This document shows positions 8,146 to 17,320 of a stretch of DNA of 64,000 nucleotides, one piece after another (positions within the stretch are counted from its first letter, which is position 1; the number at the start of each line of letters is the position of its first letter). The DNA is from an uncultured Flavobacteriaceae bacterium (lineage in GTDB: Bacteria; Bacteroidota; Bacteroidia; Flavobacteriales; Flavobacteriaceae). The stretch is taken from contig CANMSI010000001.1 in assembly GCA_947500575.1 (NCBI GenBank), positions 496,001 through 560,000 of the forward strand, given 5' to 3'. The position numbers were made by a program, and so were the translations under genes. Under the pieces are notes generated by a model. It was not told the DNA's origin, did not search any database, and worked only from the letters and a program-made list of their open reading frames with translations.

Positions 8146-11100
8146 TTATTCTTGCGTGATATCATCTATGTAATAAATAGACCCATCACCTGCTGTCATA
8201 TTTACCTCATCCAAATCAGGTTGAATTACAAACTCTTCGTAAGCGAAGGAATTTGCACCTATCTGAGCAGTAAAATCAAAGGTTAAGGTTACCCATTCAT
8301 TGGCGGTATTTAGTACTACATCTACATTAAATGCAGGATCAACAGGGGTACCACCATTACCATCGTTATCTCCTTGCAAACGCATACGTACAGTGATACC
8401 AGCTTTTGGAGACCAAATTTTTACTCTAAATATTTTTCCATTATCTGTTTCAATCAAAGGTGAGTTTGCTGCTCTAAGCGTCTTGTCAAAAAAGATTCCT
8501 GAAAACCAGGCAGAATTTACTGCCTTATTAAATTCTAACACCCTAGCAGAACTGTTGCCCGTCGTCTGTGGGTTTGCAATATTCTGTGCTGTGGCTCCAT
8601 TCTCAAAGGCACCAAAATAGTTCTCGGTATCTTCAAAATCAAAAGGGAAAGAAGGTTCGGTACCTCCACCGCCATTATCGATTAAAACCAATGATACATT
8701 ATCTATTACTACCGTACCAACTTCTGCTCCCATATCAAAAAGTACACGGCTATCTGCACCACCGAACCCAGTAGCGTTAAGATCTAGTGTAAATGTTTGG
8801 GTAGATGTTGTTAGGTTCACCGTTTGGTTGGTGTTTGTAAAAGGGGCTACGTTCAAACCTATACCTGCTATAATTGTTCGAGCACGATCCGAAGAAGCAT
8901 CAAATGTTAATCTGTAATCTTCTCCAGAAGTGATATCTAATACTTGACTTAAGTTTACATCAAATGGATTTCCAGCAGTCATAACATCTACTAGGTTGAA
9001 GCTGTTTCCGCCTTCGGTTACCACATTCAATCCATTTCCAATCCAAGAATCGGTTCCATTCTCAAAATCACCATTGGTCAATAATCCATCATCAAAAGCA
9101 CCGGCCATGGCTACTATTACCGTTCTGGTTACTTCTGCTGCGGCATTGCCAGCAGCATCACTTACATTGTAGGTGATAACATACGTACCTGCTGTATTCA
9201 CATCAACGGTATCGCCACCTACCATAATATTCCCAGAAATATCTCCATCTACATTATCTGAAGCTGTGGCTCCTGGATCCGTAAAAGCATCACCTACCGT
9301 TAAGTTAACAGTAGCATCACCATTTAAAGTAATTATTGGAGCTTCCGTATCGCCTCCGCCGCCAGAGATTAAAACCAAAGAAACATTATCTATGACCACT
9401 GTGCCAACCTCAGCACCCATATCAAAAAGTACACGGCTATTGGCTCCTCCAAAATCGGTAGCGGAAAGGTCCAAAGTAAAAGTTTGTGTAGTTGTTGTTA
9501 AATCTACAGATTGGTTCGTATTCGTAAACGGTGCTTCATTTAATCCTATTCCAGCTAACATTGTACGTGCACGATCCGAGGAAGCATCAAAGCTTAATCG
9601 GTAATCAGAACCTTGGGTAATATCTACTACTTGACTCAAATTAACATCAAAGGCATTTCCAGCGGTAGTTACATCAACTAAATTAAAGCTATTCCCGCCT
9701 TCAGTTACCACGTTAAGACCACTTCCGATCCAAGAGTCTGCTCCATTCTCAAAATCACCATTAGTCAATAAACCATCATCAAAAGTACCGCCTGAACCAT
9801 CATCTATCAATTCCAGCCTAACATTATCTATTACTACGGTACCTACTTCGGCACCCATATCAAAAAGAATTCGACTATTTGCACCTCCAAAGTCCGTAGC
9901 TGCTAACTCCAAAGCAAAGGTTTGCGTTGTGGTTGTTAGATTTACTGATTGGTTGGTATTTGTAAAGGGTGCTTCATTTAAACCAATTCCTGCAAGAATA
10001 GTACGATCCCTATCTGAAGATGCATCAAAAGTTAATCTATAGTTAGCACCTTGTGTTATTTCTACTACTTGACTTAAATTCACATCAAAGGCATTGCCAG
10101 CAGTGGTTACATCTACTAAATTAAAGCTATTACCTCCTTCAGTTACCACATTAAGCCCACTTCCAATCCAGGAATCTGCACCATTTTCAAAATCACCATT
10201 GGTGAGCAGACCATCATCAAAAGTACCACCACCACCGGCAGTGATAAGGTCAATATCATCGATGTAATAGGTACCATCTCCACTAATAGGACTATCTGCC
10301 ATATCATTATCTGGCTTAATCACCAATTGATTATACGCCATAGGACCTGCTGGTAGGCCAGTAAAAGTAACTTCCACTTGCGTCCATTCATTCGCATTAG
10401 GGATTGTTATAAATACGGGTGCTGGATTTCCAGTTGGTGGATCTGTTTGCGGATTTAAAGCCAATTCAAATCTAAATACCACATTTGCCTTTGTAGAATA
10501 TACTTTGGCTGTAAAAGTATCTGTAGTTGTCAGATCAAAGTTACTTGCAAAAGTATTCTGAATTCCTGCGAAGAAATCTGCTCCATCAGCCTTATCTACT
10601 TGCAAAACGAAATCAGAGGTATTGATTCCCATCTGAAATGGGTTTGCAACTATTTCAGAAGTAATTCCTGCTCCAAAATTATCGGATGCAAGAAAAGTTT
10701 CGCATCCTTCAAAATCAACAGGAACTGAAGTAGCGGCTATCAATGTATCTGTACATCCGGCACCTGCAGGTGTCTCAATTTGAATTACATCATCAATAAA
10801 GAACATTCCTGCAGTAGTTCCAGGACCATCTACAAATAAGGTTAATCTTGTATAAGCACTATCCGTGTCATAAGTGAATAGAAGTTCTTCCCAACCGGTA
10901 CCTCCATGACTGGCAACAAACTCAACATCTGCTCCCGTACCTTGTTCTAGTTTTAACAGCACATCTACAGCGCTCTCTGACCAAAAATTCATTGTAACAG
11001 ATTTATTTGTAGAGAAATCTGCCTGTGCACTTAAATCAAAGAAAATACCTTCAAATGCTGCACCACTATTGGTGATAGCTCCTACGTTAGAGGCCTTATC

Positions 11101-11544
11101 ATTGGTTCCAGATACATCTGGGTTTTCAACTACTGCAAAACTAGCACCTCCAAAAGCGGTTACATCATTGTTTACCGTAGGATCATCAAAGGTAATAGGC
11201 AACATAATATCCTCTAAAACCACCACCGTAATCTGATCCTCAAAGGTAGCCGATGCTCCAGAAACGTTTAAAGCAGTAAGGCTAACTGTAAAAGTGCCAG
11301 AACTAAATACCTTTATAGGATTAATTTCGGTAGAGCTTGTACCATCACCAAAATCCCATTCATAGCTCTGCGCTTGTTCAGAGATGTTTAAAAAACTAAC
11401 CGTTCCGGTATTCTCATTCAAGGTAAAGGTAAAATTTGCTACTACCTCAGGTAAGTTTGCTTCGTCATCATTATCACATCCAGCGATGGACAGTGCTAAA
11501 AAAAGTACGAAAATATACTTTGTCTTTTTTAGTAATTCTTTCAT
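8146..11544 (-). CDS. Multi-domain carbohydrate-binding lipoprotein (PKD, CBM4/9-like repeats, DUF5011-like)
   Basis: A 1132-residue lipoprotein (lipobox IAGC, Cys23) with no recognisable catalytic domain. The order seen is: a PKD domain (about 35-105, YEWDFGDGTSS), two jelly-roll CBM-like regions (about 110-255 and 265-430), two near-identical CBM4/9-like modules (about 445-580 and 590-725, starting LLTNGDFENGADSWIG), a DUF5011/HYR-like Ig domain (about 735-815, DAFTDPGATASDN), a third CBM4/9-like copy (about 815-960) and a final jelly-roll ending IYYIDDITQE. CBM4 modules are often attached to laminarinases, and here they stand alone 15 bases after the GH16 lipoprotein gene. The likely role is surface capture or scaffolding of beta-glucan. 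Binding specificity is inferred from context. Confidence 0.78.
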   Translation of the reverse strand: MKELLKKTKYIFVLFLALSIAGCDNDDEANLPEVVANFTFTLNENTGTVSFLNISEQAQSYEWDFGDGTSSTEINPIKVFSSGTFTVSLTALNVSGASATFEDQITVVVLEDIMLPITFDDPTVNNDVTAFGGASFAVVENPDVSGTNDKASNVGAITNSGAAFEGIFFDLSAQADFSTNKSVTMNFWSESAVDVLLKLEQGTGADVEFVASHGGTGWEELLFTYDTDSAYTRLTLFVDGPGTTAGMFFIDDVIQIETPAGAGCTDTLIAATSVPVDFEGCETFLASDNFGAGITSEIVANPFQMGINTSDFVLQVDKADGADFFAGIQNTFASNFDLTTTDTFTAKVYSTKANVVFRFELALNPQTDPPTGNPAPVFITIPNANEWTQVEVTFTGLPAGPMAYNQLVIKPDNDMADSPISGDGTYYIDDIDLITAGGGGTFDDGLLTNGDFENGADSWIGSGLNVVTEGGNSFNLVDVTTAGNAFDVNLSQVVEITQGANYRLTFDASSDRDRTILAGIGLNEAPFTNTNQSVNLTTTTQTFALELAATDFGGANSRILFDMGAEVGTVVIDNVRLELIDDGSGGTFDDGLLTNGDFENGADSWIGSGLNVVTEGGNSFNLVDVTTAGNAFDVNLSQVVDITQGSDYRLSFDASSDRARTMLAGIGLNEAPFTNTNQSVDLTTTTQTFTLDLSATDFGGANSRVLFDMGAEVGTVVIDNVSLVLISGGGGDTEAPIITLNGDATVNLTVGDAFTDPGATASDNVDGDISGNIMVGGDTVDVNTAGTYVITYNVSDAAGNAAAEVTRTVIVAMAGAFDDGLLTNGDFENGTDSWIGNGLNVVTEGGNSFNLVDVMTAGNPFDVNLSQVLDITSGEDYRLTFDASSDRARTIIAGIGLNVAPFTNTNQTVNLTTSTQTFTLDLNATGFGGADSRVLFDMGAEVGTVVIDNVSLVLIDNGGGGTEPSFPFDFEDTENYFGAFENGATAQNIANPQTTGNSSARVLEFNKAVNSAWFSGIFFDKTLRAANSPLIETDNGKIFRVKIWSPKAGITVRMRLQGDNDGNGGTPVDPAFNVDVVLNTANEWVTLTFDFTAQIGANSFAYEEFVIQPDLDEVNMTAGDGSIYYIDDITQE
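8681..10230 (-). repeat. Three CBM4/9-like coding repeats of about 430 bp
   Basis: Approximate units 9802-10230, 9371-9790 and 8681-9106 encode the same module, beginning FDDGLLTNGDFENG and ending VGTVVIDNVxLxLI. Units 1 and 2 are almost identical in protein and very similar in DNA; unit 3 has drifted slightly and is separated from unit 2 by the DUF5011-like domain. This looks like recent internal duplication. Confidence 0.8.
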
Positions 11545-11559
11545 AATCTCGTTTGTTAA

Positions 11560-12408
11560 TTAGTTTACATCTGTGTTTTCGTATACCCTCACATAGTCAA
11601 TTAACATGGTCTGAGGGAAAACAGTTTCTTCGTTTGGTGATCCAACAAATGACCCACCTACCGCTAGGTTGATCAGGATAAAAAAGGGCTTGTCAAAAAC
11701 CCAAGGTCCGGTTACGTCTTCCGGAGTGATCCGATTGTAAAGCACATCGTCCACGTAATAATTTACGTAGTTGGGGCCCCACTCTATTCCAAAAATGTGG
11801 AAACCGGTATCAAAACGGTCATTTTCCAGATTAAACTCTTTGGAAATTGCAGCACCACCAGAATAGCCCGGTCCATGCACACTTCCAATAATTTTGGTTG
11901 GTTCTTGACCTCTGTATTCCATGATATCGATCTCGCCTGCGGCAGGCCAAGGGTTTTCATCAATATCTGCCCCTAACATCCAAAAGGCTGGCCAAATTCC
12001 TTGTCCGTAGGGCAAACGAATTCTTGCTTCAAAACGACCATACTCCTGCTCCAATCGATCTTGAGTAATTAGTCGCGCAGAGGTATATGCAGAACCCTCA
12101 AAGGACTCTTCTCTCGCCGTAATTAGCATTACTCCATTTTGTACGATTACATTTTCTGATCTGTTGGTATAATATTGAAGTTCATTATTACCCCATCCAT
12201 TTTCTCCTGTACCAATATCAAACCTCCACAAGTCTCTATTAGGAGGTCCGTCTACATCAAATTCGTCCTGAGCCACCAAACGTGTAAAGTTGGTTACATT
12301 TTGGGTGTCATCGTTTTCACAGCTGTATATGAAACCCATTAAAATAATTGCAAAGCACTGCGCAAATCTCATCTTCAGTAGTCTGCTATTTATAGATTTT
12401 TTATTCAT
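11560..12408 (-). CDS. GH16 family laminarinase-type beta-glucanase lipoprotein
   Basis: A 282-residue lipoprotein with lipobox IYSC (Cys30). The single GH16 jelly-roll contains WPAFWMLG (about 139-146) and the catalytic motif GEIDIMEY, with nucleophile E159, helper D161 and acid/base E164. The inserted Met in ExDxxE marks the laminarinase/GH16_3-like side of the family rather than lichenases. It lacks CBMs and a T9SS tail, so it is a compact surface or periplasmic endo-beta-1,3-glucanase. It lies 29 bases after the glycan-binding lipoprotein gene and 15 bases before the CBM protein gene, and would supply oligosaccharides to the exo-enzymes and phosphorylase of the operon. Confidence 0.93.
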   Translation of the reverse strand: MNKKSINSRLLKMRFAQCFAIILMGFIYSCENDDTQNVTNFTRLVAQDEFDVDGPPNRDLWRFDIGTGENGWGNNELQYYTNRSENVIVQNGVMLITAREESFEGSAYTSARLITQDRLEQEYGRFEARIRLPYGQGIWPAFWMLGADIDENPWPAAGEIDIMEYRGQEPTKIIGSVHGPGYSGGAAISKEFNLENDRFDTGFHIFGIEWGPNYVNYYVDDVLYNRITPEDVTGPWVFDKPFFILINLAVGGSFVGSPNEETVFPQTMLIDYVRVYENTDVN

Positions 12409-12437
12409 AGTTCTATTATTTATAACAATTAGTGCCT

Positions 12438-13844
12438 CTATTCTGTATAGAAATAAACATTATCGAATAAGAAATTTGGACCGCCTACAAGAATTAAGGC
12501 TCCTAAGTTATTTCGTTGCGAAGCTAAATCCCCACTAAGAGGGATATCGAAAGAGGTCCATTGGCCTACCGCTAATCCAGTTAGATCAAATCTGAAATCA
12601 ACATCATCACCGATTGGAAATCCTGTATTAACATCAGTTTCTATCATTTGATTGGCGCCAATATCTCTAATTTGTATTCCTACCTGCGTTCCTGCCTCCT
12701 GCACGTATACATCTACATGTAGAAATGTAAGTGGTGATGCATCTACCGTATTCTCAAAAATGATTCCCGTAAAGTTATTATTGGAATAATTCAATACTGC
12801 ATCTCCATTATTGGAACTTACCGTTGTTTGGGTTGTAGATCCGCCAAAGCCCGGAGAGAAATTACTTTCCGTATCGTTGACATACAAATCGCTAAAAATT
12901 GATTTTACATTTTCTTGAGGCTGCATAGGAGTAGGTGCAAATGGTAAGCTTCCCGAAGAGGTTACTTCCAAAGAACCTTGCGCTAAAACACCACCAAGTG
13001 TTGCTGTTATTTCGGCAGTTCCTGCGCCAATAACGGAAACTTCTCCCAACTCGCTTACCTGTGCAACTTCTATATCGGAAGAAGCAAAATTGAAATAAGA
13101 GGGTGCGATAACTACCGTCTGATTTATCCCTGAGGCTAAATTAAATGTTTGGGTAGTCCCAGTAATTGTAAGGCTTGAACCATCAAAGGCCTGTTCCGAT
13201 ACGTCTTGTCCTAAAAATATTGCTGGACTTGGTTGTGCTACTGTTCCTAATTTTTCGAATCTAATTTCATCGAACCAAATAACATATCCACCTTCATCAC
13301 CTTCAAAAGAAGCTCCTTCAGCCAACCAGAACATACCTGTTTCGCTAATTAGTTTGGAAGCATCTGGAATAGGTACTACATATTTTTCCCATCTAGTACT
13401 CACTTGCAAACCAAAAAGTGTTGTTTGAAATCTATTGTTGGTTTCTCCAGAAATGCCAAAACCAATCGCATCTATCGTGGCAGACTGAGATGCTTTTGCA
13501 TAAAATGTAAGGGCATCAAAACCAGAAAGATCTCTATTCGCTGTTGTATTAAAAGTGGCACCAACAAAACCATTCCCAAAAGAAGGAACATCAAAACGCA
13601 TTGCAGCAGTTCCAGAAAACACCTCTTCTGTTTCTACACTAAAGGCTTCTGGGTCTGCACCTGCATCTACAAAGGGAAAGTAATCCAATCCCGCAGAAAA
13701 ATTATCTATAAAAACGTCTCCGTTTGCTGGAAAAGTAGCAAACTCTACATCGTCTGAAAAGCTTCGTTCACAACTACCTAATAAGAGTATCATAAAGCTA
13801 AAAAGCAGTATAAAATGTCCTTTTATATATTTAGTATTTTTCAT
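12438..13844 (-). CDS. Surface glycan-binding lipoprotein with jelly-roll and Ig-like domains
   Basis: A 468-residue lipoprotein (lipobox LGSC, Cys25). Three parts are visible: an N-terminal CBM-like beta-sandwich (about 40-200, ending VIWFDEIRFEKLG), a short bacterial Ig-like stretch (about 230-295, GEVSVIGAGTAEITA) and a C-terminal second CBM-like sandwich (about 320-468, ending NFLFDNVYFYTE). No catalytic residues are recognisable. Multi-sandwich lipoproteins next to GH16 genes in Bacteroidota glucan loci usually bind glycan at the cell surface. The gene follows the glycosidase-barrel gene by 11 bases. No SusD-like TPR fold is visible, so it should not be called SusD. The exact domain families need profile matching. 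Confidence 0.7.
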   Translation of the reverse strand: MKNTKYIKGHFILLFSFMILLLGSCERSFSDDVEFATFPANGDVFIDNFSAGLDYFPFVDAGADPEAFSVETEEVFSGTAAMRFDVPSFGNGFVGATFNTTANRDLSGFDALTFYAKASQSATIDAIGFGISGETNNRFQTTLFGLQVSTRWEKYVVPIPDASKLISETGMFWLAEGASFEGDEGGYVIWFDEIRFEKLGTVAQPSPAIFLGQDVSEQAFDGSSLTITGTTQTFNLASGINQTVVIAPSYFNFASSDIEVAQVSELGEVSVIGAGTAEITATLGGVLAQGSLEVTSSGSLPFAPTPMQPQENVKSIFSDLYVNDTESNFSPGFGGSTTQTTVSSNNGDAVLNYSNNNFTGIIFENTVDASPLTFLHVDVYVQEAGTQVGIQIRDIGANQMIETDVNTGFPIGDDVDFRFDLTGLAVGQWTSFDIPLSGDLASQRNNLGALILVGGPNFLFDNVYFYTE

Positions 13845-13855
13845 ATTCTCTCTTT

Positions 13856-16800
13856 TTATTGCCCAATATTAATATGTACATATGTCATGATTTCCCACTC
13901 GGTCCCATTGTCAAATCCTACCGGACTTATAATTGGGCTATTTGAAAAATCAGCTGCTTCATTTGGCAAGTAACGTGGCGAAAACTCGTTAAGTGATCTC
14001 CATGTACCGCGAATACCAACCTGTGTGCTTGGTAAAATAAACCAGTCTGGTTTACCCAAAGTGGTAGAGATGTCTAACATTAACTGTAAAGGATAGGTAA
14101 GGTTAAAATCTCTGTGGTAATCAAAAGGACCCCAGTCGTTCACCTTCACATGCGTTCGTAGTTTCATGTTTTTGTAGATAGCTCTAATATCACCACCAAA
14201 ACGTTTTATTAATCGATCGCTATCTCCATTTGCCTGTCCATTACCATAGTAAAAGTTTCCAATTAGACCAAGGTCAGCACTAGGCTTGGAAACCATTCTT
14301 GAATGAATTTCCCATAAATCTTCTGCTGGCGCAGCGTTCGGGAAAGCAAAAAAGGTACGATTGGCTAAGAATCCAATATGTGCATCTTGGGTAGTAGGTA
14401 AATGACGGTACACAAACCCTAGGTTCATGGCGAACTTGGCATCTTCTGCACGGTCGTTATCCCATTCGTACATCCATGTTCCAGGAGTAGGATCGAATGT
14501 TAGTAATATTTCACCACCAGTAGTCTCACGATTGCCACGTACCGCAAAAGGATCATCAATTACATTTCTTAAACGTCCTGGGCCTGTTACATCGTTAGGA
14601 ATAGCTCCTACTAAAGGCTTTTGCCATAAAAAGTTAGGAGCTATTTGAAAATTACCTGTAGCATAGGTAAATCCGGATAAAACATTTACCTGGTTACCAC
14701 TTCCGTTATCCTTCAATTTCCAACCCGTAAAAGTCAATGTCTGGTCTGCACCTCCATTGGCTACTAATCCCATGGCGGCTGTTTGACCGTACCAATTAAA
14801 TTTACCTCCTTCGTAGGTAACTTTAAGTTTACCTCCCCAATTATCGGAGTTTTGTACTCTATCTTCAAAAACGGTATAATTACCAGAAGTGCCTCGAACA
14901 TCTTGGAACGTACTACCCACCAATGGATTTCCAGACCAAATTCCTCCAAGAGCTACTCCAAATTTACCGAACTCTCTTTCTACTGCAATAGTAGCTCTCT
15001 CTGTAGGGTACGCAGGAATTACACCACTTCGTAATTGATTCGCATCTAATACCCTACGTCCATTTTCATCAAAAACAAGTTCTGTTTCAAAATCTCTGTG
15101 ATAAATACCTGTTACATCAAATTTTCCAATATGCCTTTTGTATTTGAAAAGCATTGTAGGATTGGCACCCCACCATAACTGTGGACCAATTGCCGCCTTT
15201 AATCCTTTTAAAGGACCTTTCCCATCTAGTTCTGCGCCTAATATTTCACCGTTATATATATCTAAATTGGGTCCGTAGTTAGCTTCTGGGTATAAACCAA
15301 AGAAATCTCCTTCGTATCCCCAGTGGTAGTGCCCTGTTCTATAAAAACCTCTTAAATCAAATTCTTTGGCATTCCACTCGAACTCCGCTTGATAAACCGC
15401 TACTCTATTATTATCTCCCAATACCACATCTCCTTCCGAAGAATTTACGGTAATTGGTCTGGCTCTGTTTTCATAAAAAATTTCATTAATAGGATTCTGT
15501 GCAACATTTCCAACGACATTAAAATTTACCTCTGCACGCATGTTTGGTGCAGGATTCCCTTCCACTCCAATGAAATAAGATTGCATATGATCAAACCCTA
15601 ATTGGTTGGGAAAGGTGTTCGGATTCTCTGGATCTGGAGTATCCGGAGTTGTAATAAGACTACCTCCTGTACTAAAGGTAGAGAGCCTAGCTGTAAGGTT
15701 ACTAATACGAAGTAAATTGCTTTGTTCCCCATTTAGGGCCGCTTTATCCCCCCGTGCTTTCAGCACCGCATCCATTAATTCGATATTATTAAAATGATTA
15801 CCTACAAAGTCTAAATCCACACCTTGCTCATACGGGTTTAACTGATGTGCTTCTTTTAGTGCATAGTAAGCGGCACGTGGATACAAATCATAAAGCCCTC
15901 TTGGGTTGGTAGCACCCTTGGCACATATTCCAAACCATTCTTCATTCATATTATTGACTCCCTCAGCGGCTAAATCTCTTGCATATCCACCGTTGGACCA
16001 AGAGGCATTGTTATCATGTACATCTGCATTTTTGCGATCGTCAAAACCAAATTTCCACCATCCATCACTAAACTGAAAGGTAAATCCTCCGATAGAGTTA
16101 TTAGCTTTTCCCAGTCCGGCGGCGTTCTCATAAATTTCTTTCCAATTACCTACCATGTAATAGGCTTGAGAAAATTGATCCTCTTTGTTTTCAACAGCAT
16201 TGAAAGCATCCGCTCCAAACTCAGTAAACATTAGCGGTTTGTTTAGTTTCTCTTTTACCACTTGAAACATATCACCAAAAGACAAACCTCTATAGGTATT
16301 TGTTCCGTAAATGTCAATGTCTTTACATTCTTCTGCTACAATATCAATAAACAATACATCTCCATTACAGATGGCTACAGGATGAGAACCATCTATAGAT
16401 TTCATCAATTTAGCCGCTTCATTCATTAGGCGATACATGGGCCTTCCACGCTTTTCTCCAATGAATGCCTTTTCTCCTTCATCATCTGGAAAGTCTTCGG
16501 TTTCCGCACCAGCCCAGAACAAACCATAGTTGTTTTCATTTCCCAACAAATACATAAGAAGACCAGGAGTATCTTTATATCCCTCGACCAGAGTTTGCAT
16601 TTCTTCCATTAAAAATGCTTCTGTTTCAGGATCGTCATAAATGGTAACTGGGGTCCAAACCCCATCCAATGTTAAACCGTACCTACCAAAAGAGTGATTC
16701 AGCATGGTATAGATTCCATAATTTTCATAGATGTATTTTATCCATTTAGCTGGTACACCTGTATATTGTCTTATAACATTCACTCCCATATTTTTTAGGA

Positions 16801-17050
16801 GTGACATTTCTGTATCTAAGCCTGCTCTAATAACATCATCTGATTTTTTCCAGAAGGCTGCATTCACAGTATTAGTTCCAATTGGGATGTAATCCCAGTT
16901 CATTCCATTGATCATAAACTTCTCTCCGTTTACAACCAATTGCGATCCATTTTCATCATTTACAACTTCCACTTTGCTAGATTGAGCAAAAGCAGCTGTT
17001 GTGCAAAAGAAAAGGGCTAAGCCGAGTAGTTTTTTGTGGATTGTATTCAT
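13856..17050 (-). CDS. Secreted clan GH-A glycosidase fused to a predicted outer-membrane beta-barrel
   Basis: A 1064-residue protein with a Sec signal peptide cut after AFAQ (about residue 23). Residues 25 to about 410 are a (beta/alpha)8 glycosidase resembling the GH2 catalytic domain: GMNWDYIPIG, LKNMGVNVIRQY, acid/base E172 in LLGNENNYG and nucleophile E277 in MFTEFGADAF. From about 480 to the end the sequence becomes short amphipathic beta-strands rich in Tyr, Trp and Gly with polar turns (for example FGVALGGIW, FAMNLGFVYRHL, MKLRTHVKVNDWG, TQVGIRGTW), ending WEIMTYVHINIGQ. That looks like an outer-membrane barrel. It is the first gene of the glucan operon, after a 270-base AT-rich gap from the regulator. 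The likely role is cleavage plus passage of glucan fragments through the outer membrane. The glycosidase call is strong; the barrel call rests on pattern. Confidence 0.72.
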   Translation of the reverse strand: MNTIHKKLLGLALFFCTTAAFAQSSKVEVVNDENGSQLVVNGEKFMINGMNWDYIPIGTNTVNAAFWKKSDDVIRAGLDTEMSLLKNMGVNVIRQYTGVPAKWIKYIYENYGIYTMLNHSFGRYGLTLDGVWTPVTIYDDPETEAFLMEEMQTLVEGYKDTPGLLMYLLGNENNYGLFWAGAETEDFPDDEGEKAFIGEKRGRPMYRLMNEAAKLMKSIDGSHPVAICNGDVLFIDIVAEECKDIDIYGTNTYRGLSFGDMFQVVKEKLNKPLMFTEFGADAFNAVENKEDQFSQAYYMVGNWKEIYENAAGLGKANNSIGGFTFQFSDGWWKFGFDDRKNADVHDNNASWSNGGYARDLAAEGVNNMNEEWFGICAKGATNPRGLYDLYPRAAYYALKEAHQLNPYEQGVDLDFVGNHFNNIELMDAVLKARGDKAALNGEQSNLLRISNLTARLSTFSTGGSLITTPDTPDPENPNTFPNQLGFDHMQSYFIGVEGNPAPNMRAEVNFNVVGNVAQNPINEIFYENRARPITVNSSEGDVVLGDNNRVAVYQAEFEWNAKEFDLRGFYRTGHYHWGYEGDFFGLYPEANYGPNLDIYNGEILGAELDGKGPLKGLKAAIGPQLWWGANPTMLFKYKRHIGKFDVTGIYHRDFETELVFDENGRRVLDANQLRSGVIPAYPTERATIAVEREFGKFGVALGGIWSGNPLVGSTFQDVRGTSGNYTVFEDRVQNSDNWGGKLKVTYEGGKFNWYGQTAAMGLVANGGADQTLTFTGWKLKDNGSGNQVNVLSGFTYATGNFQIAPNFLWQKPLVGAIPNDVTGPGRLRNVIDDPFAVRGNRETTGGEILLTFDPTPGTWMYEWDNDRAEDAKFAMNLGFVYRHLPTTQDAHIGFLANRTFFAFPNAAPAEDLWEIHSRMVSKPSADLGLIGNFYYGNGQANGDSDRLIKRFGGDIRAIYKNMKLRTHVKVNDWGPFDYHRDFNLTYPLQLMLDISTTLGKPDWFILPSTQVGIRGTWRSLNEFSPRYLPNEAADFSNSPIISPVGFDNGTEWEIMTYVHINIGQ

Positions 17051-17320
17051 ATAGTTCTTATTGGAATGCTAAACTTATTTTAAAAAATTACGAATTCAAT
17101 AAAAATCACCACAACAAAAAACATACATCATAATAAAATAACATAAAAATTGTCAATTTGATATTAAAAACCGCTGGAAGCGCCCAGTAAATAGGCAAGC
17201 TGAAAAACTGTTAAAAAGAAAAAGAAAAAAAACTAAACAAAACGAAAACAGACAATTGTATAGGTAATGTTGAGGTTGTTGTGGAGAATGTTGTGGTAGT
17301 AAATAGAAGTGTTGAGTTCT

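Noticed and set aside
12438-13844. Calling the multi-sandwich lipoprotein SusD
   Set aside because: It is all beta-sandwich with an Ig-like part; SusD proteins are helical TPR-type and none is seen in the window.
17051-17320. Promoter of the glucan operon
   Set aside because: The AT-rich gap is the obvious place, but no TAnnTTTG box with a spaced TTG could be found on the - strand, so none is annotated.
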